Shown here: in pieces, positions 1 through 4,266 of the stretch
How positions within the stretch are numbered: position 1 is the stretch's first letter
Layout of the letters: each line of letters begins with the position of its first letter
Source: Candidatus Dadabacteria bacterium
GTDB lineage: Bacteria > J088
Length of the DNA: 6,831 nt
NCBI GenBank assembly: GCA_003695505.1
Contig: RFIY01000362.1
Coordinates: forward strand, 1-6,831
Direction: 5' to 3'
The notes under the pieces: model-generated
Seen by the model: the letters and a program-made list of their open reading frames with translations, nothing else
The model's database searches: none
Told to the model about the DNA's origin: nothing
Made by a program: the position numbers and the translations under genes

Positions 1-53
1 GACGGTCGGAACCGAACCGAAACCAACGCTTGCCGCGAAGCGGCACGAAAGCC
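1..53 (+). repeat. Imperfect direct repeat, left copy
   Basis: This copy aligns without gaps to positions 288-340, with 42 of 53 bases identical. Each copy contains a hairpin with arms GCCGC and GCGGC around three bases, here GAA (arms 32-36 and 40-44). The stem is identical in both copies while the loop differs by one base. The copy may begin before the window edge. Confidence 0.6.
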
Positions 54-61
54 GTCACCCG

Positions 62-78
62 GCCCCGGGCCGGGGTCC
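62..78. repeat. GC-rich palindrome CCCCGG-G-CCGGGG
   Basis: Arms at 63-68 and 70-75 flank a single G. The core CCGGGG followed by TCC resembles the right side of the two REP-like hairpins further along, so it may be a third, degenerate member. As RNA the one-base loop would force the inner pairs open. Confidence 0.35.
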
Positions 79-140
79 CGCCGTGAGAAGCGCCCTCGCG
101 AACGAGTACCGCAACCGACGATCCAGGCCGTGCAGCGAAT

Positions 141-182
141 GGACCCCGGATATCCGTCTACGACGAATTCCGGGGCGACGAG
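141..182 (-). repeat. REP-like palindromic element, minus orientation
   Basis: Read on the minus strand it starts TCGTCGCCCCGGA and ends TCCGGGGTCC, the same ends as the copy at 244-271. The arms CCCCGGA (144-150) and TCCGGGG (169-175) enclose an 18-base loop that itself holds short inverted repeats. A perfect palindrome CGGATATCCG at 147-156 overlaps the left arm. Confidence 0.5.
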
Positions 183-243
183 GATGGTGGCTTGCGGCGG
201 ATTCCAGGGCGCCGGTGACACAATGATCCGAACGCCCCGCTGC

Positions 244-271
244 TCGTCGCCCCGGACCTGATCCGGGGCCC
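244..271 (+). repeat. REP-like palindromic element, plus orientation
   Basis: TCGTCGCCCCGGA is followed by a five-base loop and TCCGGGGCCC. The stem is eight perfect base pairs (249-256 with 262-269). Its form, CCCCGGA-CCTGA-TCCGGGG, resembles short intergenic palindromes common in many proteobacterial genomes. It faces the copy at 141-182 in inverted orientation. Confidence 0.55.
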
Positions 272-273
272 AC

Positions 274-296
274 CCGGCCGGCCGAAGGACGGCCGG
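274..296. repeat. CCGGCCG / CGGCCGG inverted repeat
   Basis: Seven-base perfect arms (274-280 and 290-296) enclose a nine-base loop, and the right arm lies inside the start of the right-hand direct repeat. No T-run follows on either strand, so it is not an intrinsic terminator. Confidence 0.35.
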
Positions 297-340
297 AACC
301 CCAACGAAACCAGCACCCGCCGCGCAGCGGCACGATAACC
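288..340 (+). repeat. Imperfect direct repeat, right copy
   Basis: This is the partner of positions 1-53, at a distance of 287 bases with no gaps and 11 mismatches. The internal hairpin is GCCGC-GCA-GCGGC (319-323 with 327-331). It ends 19 bases from the sensor gene stop, so its hairpin would lie in the 3' untranslated part of that transcript. The spacing is not a multiple of three, which argues against a coding repeat. Confidence 0.6.
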
Positions 341-359
341 CGAACCTCGGCCGCGATAT

Positions 360-2348
360 TTACGCCCCTGAGTTCACCGCCGCAACGGTGCCTTCCACAG
401 TCGCCACGACTTCCGTCGCGGGCACCGGTTTGAACAGCACCGCAGACGCGTCATCTCGCCCCCATTCGTGCTCCGAACGCCCCGGTTCGGCCTGCGCCGT
501 CAGAAACACCACGGGCAAATTCTGACGCAACTGCCGCACCAGATGCGCCAGCTCGAAGCCACGCAGGCCCGGCATCACGACATCAGTCAATAGCACATCG
601 ACTTCGTCCAGGTGCTCACGCAACCAGGTCAGTGCCTCGGTACCGTTGCCAAACGCCGTAACCTGATGCCCAGCGCGCTGGAATGCCCTGGTAATCAGAT
701 GCCGCACCGGCTCCTCATCCTCGCAATATAAGACATGCAGGGGACGCCGTTCCTCGGCGGCCACCTCCGGCGCTGTTTGTTCCTCGCCACGCACACGCGA
801 CACATCGGTCAGCGGCAACACCAGCACATACTCCAGTGTCCCATCGAGACGTGCTCTTGCGGTGAGATCCCCGGCCATCCGCCGTGAAAGGCGGCGCGCG
901 GAAGCCAGCAGAATGCCGGCGTGTTGATCACTGCCTGGACGCCGCCAGAATGGCTCGAAGATCGACGTGACATCGCCCCCCTCGCAACGCTCGCCGGGAT
1001 TGTGGATCGTCACCGTCACGCATCGCTCAGTGTCATCCTTTGTACATGCGATTCGAATCGGCTGCTGATCATCCGCAGCCAATGAGACTGATGCGGTCAT
1101 GATATGAACAAAGAGATCCTGCAGCTCCGAACGCGAGACATTGACCCAGATGGCTTCGTCGTTTGCGGTCACATCAATCCGCGGCCGCCCGCCCCACGAT
1201 CGAATCAGAATGGCGGCAACCTTTTTGGCAAATGCAACGACGTCCACTGGCTCGGGTCGTGATGCTGGCGGGCTGCCAAGCGCGCGAAGTTGCCGGGTCA
1301 GATCCCGGGCGGCCTCTACCGCTGCGACCATATCTCCGAGCGCCGTCACTGCCTCCTCGTCCCTGGATACAGATGCGCTGTCGAGCAAGTACTGTGCGCC
1401 GGAGAGCACAACCTGGAGCTGATTGTTCAGCGCGTGATTCAGCCCGCTCGCGAGCCGATCCAGCAGTTCGCTCCGCTCCCGCTCCGCCTGCGCGGCGTCG
1501 CGCTGGCGCAGCGCCGCCGACAGCGCCACGAAACGGTCCGAAACATTCGCCACCGGCAACGGTGCGTCAGCGAGCCGCAGCAATTCGACGCGCTGAATAA
1601 AGTTGCCTCGAACCATGACATAGATCACATGCCCCAACGCAATCGCGCTCAAGGATACGCCGGTCAGAAACAGGATCGGCGTCCAGGAGTGGGGGCCCAG
1701 CCAATGGCCTGGCGTGGTCAGATAAAACGCGCCGAACCATGAAGTCACCAGGGTAAGAGTAGCAAGGATGCGCGCCCGTAACGGCACAATCAGCAGCACC
1801 GTGACGAACGGAATGACATAAATCGGATAGAACAATTGCGACGTCGGGCCGGCGAAGCGACTGACAGCCCAGCCATCGGCCGCCAGCTTGACAGCAACAA
1901 TGGCAACGAATATCGCAACCGGATGTTGACGCGCGCGCGGCACACGAGCAAGAAGGAACCAGACCGTGATCGCCGCCAGGACGACACCAGACCGGAATAC
2001 GAACAGAATTCTCATTCCGTCCGGATCGTTCGCAAAAACGTACAGATCGGCTGGCCAGAGCACCACGACAACGATACTCAGAGCAATGGCGATCAACTGG
2101 ATCATCCGAATCGCCAGATCGCGGCGAAACCGGGCAAAAGCCAGTTCGACTTCCGGGGAACTTTCGGGGTAATCAAAGAACTCTGCGACGTGGCGCCGAA
2201 GCAGGCGCCGCAACGCCTGCAGCGGCTGCGGGACAAATCTGTGCCGTGAAGCTGTAGTCGCCCGAGGCTGTCGACGCGGCTTTGGCACTGCTCGCTGGCT
2301 TCCCGCGATCCCCTGCTGCCGATGCCCGAACAGGCGCTCGGCAAACAT
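360..2348 (-). CDS. Six-helix membrane histidine-kinase-like protein with C-terminal receiver, kinase part degenerate
   Basis: The 662 residues show four parts. Residues 1-80 form a basic, Arg-rich cytoplasmic stretch. About six hydrophobic helices follow (roughly 80-101, 113-135, 143-162, 170-190, 193-212, 222-247) with no sizeable periplasmic domain. A HisKA-like dimerisation helix carries LASGLNHALNNQ around His305, and a HATPase_c-like region spans about 365-513. The receiver (about 537-655) has the acidic pair Glu543/Asp544, phospho-acceptor Asp589 in LLTDVVMPG, Thr617 and Lys640-Pro641, all as in active receivers. The kinase half is eroded: the acidic residue after the histidine is Ala306, the N-box asparagine is Ala419, the G1 aspartate is Asn450 with Arg454 for the second glycine, and the G2 loop is HAGILL at 476-481. 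The F box IFEPF is kept. The domain order is that of a hybrid kinase, but the protein is probably a pseudokinase. Its signal and partner are unknown. The ORF is intact, so it is not a pseudogene. Confidence 0.85.
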   Translation of the reverse strand: MFAERLFGHRQQGIAGSQRAVPKPRRQPRATTASRHRFVPQPLQALRRLLRRHVAEFFDYPESSPEVELAFARFRRDLAIRMIQLIAIALSIVVVVLWPADLYVFANDPDGMRILFVFRSGVVLAAITVWFLLARVPRARQHPVAIFVAIVAVKLAADGWAVSRFAGPTSQLFYPIYVIPFVTVLLIVPLRARILATLTLVTSWFGAFYLTTPGHWLGPHSWTPILFLTGVSLSAIALGHVIYVMVRGNFIQRVELLRLADAPLPVANVSDRFVALSAALRQRDAAQAERERSELLDRLASGLNHALNNQLQVVLSGAQYLLDSASVSRDEEAVTALGDMVAAVEAARDLTRQLRALGSPPASRPEPVDVVAFAKKVAAILIRSWGGRPRIDVTANDEAIWVNVSRSELQDLFVHIMTASVSLAADDQQPIRIACTKDDTERCVTVTIHNPGERCEGGDVTSIFEPFWRRPGSDQHAGILLASARRLSRRMAGDLTARARLDGTLEYVLVLPLTDVSRVRGEEQTAPEVAAEERRPLHVLYCEDEEPVRHLITRAFQRAGHQVTAFGNGTEALTWLREHLDEVDVLLTDVVMPGLRGFELAHLVRQLRQNLPVVFLTAQAEPGRSEHEWGRDDASAVLFKPVPATEVVATVEGTVAAVNSGA

Positions 2349-2355
2349 TGTTTAA

Positions 2356-2360
2356 CTCTC
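2356..2360 (-). promoter_or_regulatory. Weak ribosome binding site of the sensor/receiver gene
   Basis: GAGAG on the minus strand lies seven bases before the ATG at 2348-2346. The match to the Shine-Dalgarno sequence is partial but the spacing is right, and no better site is seen for a later start in the basic N-terminal stretch. Confidence 0.4.
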
Positions 2361-2392
2361 TACATACTACAGGAATCGCCGATGGCTGACGC

Positions 2393-2428
2393 AAAAAAGC
2401 TCGCCGCAAACCTCGTTTGCGGCGAGCT
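2393..2428 (-). terminator. Intrinsic terminator of pckA
   Basis: A perfect 14-base-pair stem (2428-2415 with 2411-2398) closes a three-base loop and is followed on the minus strand by six T residues (2398-2393). The first T overlaps the foot of the stem. It lies about 40 bases past the pckA stop and 45 bases before the next gene's start. There is no T-run on the other side, so it works in the minus direction only. It should separate pckA from the downstream sensor gene. Confidence 0.93.
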
Positions 2429-2467
2429 CCGAGTCATTCTGCCTGCGCCGTGCAGGCTGATGGCCGT

Positions 2468-4069
2468 TCAGGATGTCGCGACGTTCGGGCCGGCCTGGCG
2501 TACCTCGTCGCTGACTTCATCGGCGAACTGCCGGAAGTTTTCCACAAACATCGCAGCCAGCTTCGCGGCCTGCTCATCATACGCAGCGGGGTCGCTCCAG
2601 GTATTACGGGGCATCAGCACGTCATTTGGGACATCGGGCACTTCGGCGGGAACGGCGAGGCCAAATACCGGATCGGTTGCATACGCGACGCCGTCAAGCT
2701 GCCCTTTGAGCGCGGATCGCACCATTTGCCGTGTCCAGGCCAGTTTCATCCGCGAGCCGACACCATACGGGCCGCCGCTCCATCCCGTATTGACGAGCCA
2801 GATCGACGGTTTGTGCTGCTCGATCTTTTCGGCGAGCAGTTCCGCATAGCGCGCCGGATGCAACGGCAGGAACGGGGCGCCGAAGCAGGTCGAAAAGGTG
2901 GCCTGCGGCTCCGTCACACCGATTTCGGTGCCCGCGACTTTCGCCGTGTAGCCGGACAGAAAATGGTACATCGCCTGCGGCGTCGTCAATTTGGAGATCG
3001 GCGGCAATACACCGAACGCATCGGCCGTCAGAAACACGACATTCCGCGGATGCCCGGCCACACCGCCCAGATCGACACGTCCCTCGGGCAGGTTCGTGAC
3101 CGGATACGAGCTGCGCGTATTCTCGGTCAGCGACACGTTGTCAAAATTGGGATTGCGGCGCTCGTCGAGGATCACGTTCTCGAGAATCGTGCCGAACCGG
3201 TGCGAAGCGTCCCAGATCTCGGGTTCGTTCTGGCGACTCAGATTGATCACCTTGGCGTAACAACCACCCTCGATGTTGAACACACCGTTGCTGCCCCAGC
3301 CATGCTCGTCGTCACCGATCAGCACGCGTTCGGAATCGGCCGACAGTGTCGTCTTGCCGGTCCCCGAAAGGCCGAAGAACAGGGCGACATCGTCACGATT
3401 AACGCCGTAATTGGCGCTGCAATGCATACTGAGGATACCCGTCTCGGGCAGCCGCTTGTTCATGACCGAGAAAATCGTCTTCTTGATCTCGCCGGCATAG
3501 TGCGTGCCACCAATCAGCGCAGTCCGCTCGCGAAAATTGATCACGACAAACGTTCCGCTGCGCAACCCCAGGGCTTCGGCATCTGCCTGCAGATCAGGCG
3601 CATGGTAAACCGTGAATTCGGGTTCGAAATGTTCCCACTCCGCTGCAGACTCAGGGCGCACAAACATGTTCCACGCAAACAGATTGTGCCAGGCATATGT
3701 ATTGACGATGCGCACCTTCATCCGCTCCGTCGGATCAGCGCCGGCGTAACCGTCGAAGACATAGAGCTTTTTCTGGCTCAAATAATCGAAGACGAGCTTG
3801 CGCAGCTTGTCGAATACATCTGGCGCGATCGGCTGGTTGACGTCACCCCACCAGATCACATTCTCGGTCGTCTCGTCACGGACCGTGTACTTGTCTTTTG
3901 CGGAGCGACCGGTGTGCTGACCGGTTTCCGCGACAAGCGCTCCGGCGTCTGCCAGACGGGCCTCACCGTTGCGAATCGCATGCTCATACAGTTCCGCGCG
4001 GGGAAGGTTGTGAAAAATCTCGGCACCTGGCTCGAATCCGAGCCCCTTGAGCGTCTGGCCCTGCGTCAT
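2468..4069 (-). CDS. pckA: Phosphoenolpyruvate carboxykinase (ATP)
   Basis: This cytoplasmic enzyme converts oxaloacetate and ATP to phosphoenolpyruvate, CO2 and ADP, the entry step of gluconeogenesis from TCA-cycle intermediates. The 533 residues match the family length (E. coli 540). The motifs seen are GQHTGRSAKDK near 50-60 (substrate-binding Arg55), GGTHYAGEIKK at 187-197 (metal/substrate Lys197), MHCSANYG at 215-222 (metal ligand His216), the P-loop GLSGTGKTTLSAD at 233-245, the metal-binding IGDDEHGW at 251-258 and the nucleotide-contacting LTENTRSSYP at 314-323. The kinase-1a P-loop and the length mark the ATP-dependent rather than the GTP-dependent family. The chosen ATG is the first start in the open frame and has an AAAGGA ribosome binding site. 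A strong terminator follows about 40 bases after the stop, so the gene appears to be monocistronic or the last of its transcript. All key residues are present. Confidence 0.97.
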   Translation of the reverse strand: MTQGQTLKGLGFEPGAEIFHNLPRAELYEHAIRNGEARLADAGALVAETGQHTGRSAKDKYTVRDETTENVIWWGDVNQPIAPDVFDKLRKLVFDYLSQKKLYVFDGYAGADPTERMKVRIVNTYAWHNLFAWNMFVRPESAAEWEHFEPEFTVYHAPDLQADAEALGLRSGTFVVINFRERTALIGGTHYAGEIKKTIFSVMNKRLPETGILSMHCSANYGVNRDDVALFFGLSGTGKTTLSADSERVLIGDDEHGWGSNGVFNIEGGCYAKVINLSRQNEPEIWDASHRFGTILENVILDERRNPNFDNVSLTENTRSSYPVTNLPEGRVDLGGVAGHPRNVVFLTADAFGVLPPISKLTTPQAMYHFLSGYTAKVAGTEIGVTEPQATFSTCFGAPFLPLHPARYAELLAEKIEQHKPSIWLVNTGWSGGPYGVGSRMKLAWTRQMVRSALKGQLDGVAYATDPVFGLAVPAEVPDVPNDVLMPRNTWSDPAAYDEQAAKLAAMFVENFRQFADEVSDEVRQAGPNVATS

Positions 4070-4078
4070 GACGACCTG

Positions 4079-4084
4079 TCCTTT
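4079..4084 (-). promoter_or_regulatory. Ribosome binding site of pckA
   Basis: The minus strand reads AAAGGA nine bases before the ATG at 4069-4067. It is a good Shine-Dalgarno match at normal spacing and supports this start for PckA. Confidence 0.7.
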
Positions 4085-4097
4085 CCCGAGAAAGTCA

Positions 4098-4119
4098 CCG
4101 GCGCGGTTGACGTCGCCGG
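4098..4119 (-). other. GC-rich stem-loop upstream of the pckA ribosome binding site
   Basis: On the minus strand CCGGCG (4119-4114) can pair with CGCCGG (4103-4098) across a ten-base loop. It sits between the terminator-like hairpin and the ribosome binding site, ending about 13 bases before the latter. A second CCGGCG copy at 4163-4158 could pair with the same downstream arm. There is no U-run, so it is not a terminator. A role in leader folding is possible but unproven. Confidence 0.25.
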
Positions 4120-4120
4120 C

Positions 4121-4158
4121 AAAAAATACGAGCCGTGCGCTCCGCGTTGCGGAACGGC
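4121..4158 (-). terminator. Terminator-like hairpin in the PBP1A-pckA gap
   Basis: Read on the minus strand, GCCGTTCCGC (4158-4149) pairs with GCGGA (4145-4141) and then, across a four-base GCGC bulge, with ACGGC (4136-4132). The loop is AAC. Five bases later comes a run of six T residues (4126-4121). The ten base pairs plus U-tract fit an intrinsic terminator, weakened by the bulge and by the spacing before the U-run. It could end the PBP1A transcript about 110-145 bases after that stop codon. If the promoter near 4224 is real, the hairpin falls inside the pckA leader and could act as an attenuator. Confidence 0.5.
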
Positions 4159-4191
4159 GCCGGCATCGGTACTGGTGATCAGAAAAGGCTC

Positions 4192-4204
4192 GCAGGACTC
4201 CTGC
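4192..4204. promoter_or_regulatory. Short palindrome just downstream of the candidate pckA promoter
   Basis: GCAGGACTCCTGC has two perfect 6-base arms around one central base. It begins roughly 13 bases into the predicted pckA transcript, where a repressor operator could lie. I do not recognise it as the site of a known regulator. It could equally be chance in GC-rich DNA. Confidence 0.25.
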
Positions 4205-4223
4205 AGACGCTGCGAACCCGATG

Positions 4224-4251
4224 GTTATATTTTAACAAACCGTCCTGAAAC
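4224..4251 (-). promoter_or_regulatory. Candidate sigma70-type promoter for pckA
   Basis: On the minus strand a TATAAC box (4229-4224, five of six consensus bases) lies in an AT-rich patch that stands out in this GC-rich gap. A weak -35 candidate, GTTTCA (4251-4246, three of six), sits 16 bases upstream. Transcription would start near 4217 and give a leader of about 147 bases before the pckA start codon. It is the best -10 match I found between the PBP1A stop and pckA, but the poor -35 keeps confidence low. Confidence 0.35.
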
Positions 4252-4266
4252 GCGGAGAATACCGCA

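Larger units (their letters stand above)
1..359. other. Gene-free repeat-rich region downstream of the sensor gene
   Basis: No convincing gene is seen here. The stretch is very GC-rich and holds a 53-base imperfect direct repeat at each end, with several palindromes between, listed separately. It starts right after the sensor gene stop (TAA at 362-360). No classical terminator with a T-run is visible for that gene; the nearest hairpin is the GCCGC/GCGGC stem inside the right-hand repeat. Confidence 0.6.

Noticed and set aside
55-333. Open frame of 92 codons on the minus strand in the left gene-free region
   Set aside because: The translation is a low-complexity Gly/Arg/Ser/Pro mix, it runs through the palindromes and into the right-hand direct repeat, and there is no clear ribosome binding site.
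1-340. CRISPR-like array
   Set aside because: Only two repeat copies are seen, 287 bases apart and 79 percent identical, with no regular spacers and no cas genes.
1836-2249. Plus-strand open frame opposite the sensor gene's membrane region
   Set aside because: Its translation is rich in Arg, Asp and Asn with no domain, as expected for the complement of hydrophobic helices. The minus-strand frame is clearly the coding one.
2364-2394. Possible promoter for the sensor gene: TTGCGT (2394-2389) and TAGTAT (2369-2364) on the minus strand
   Set aside because: The spacer is 19 bases, the -35 overlaps the T-run of the pckA terminator, and the implied start would fall at or inside the ribosome binding site. 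The gene may use another promoter or read-through.
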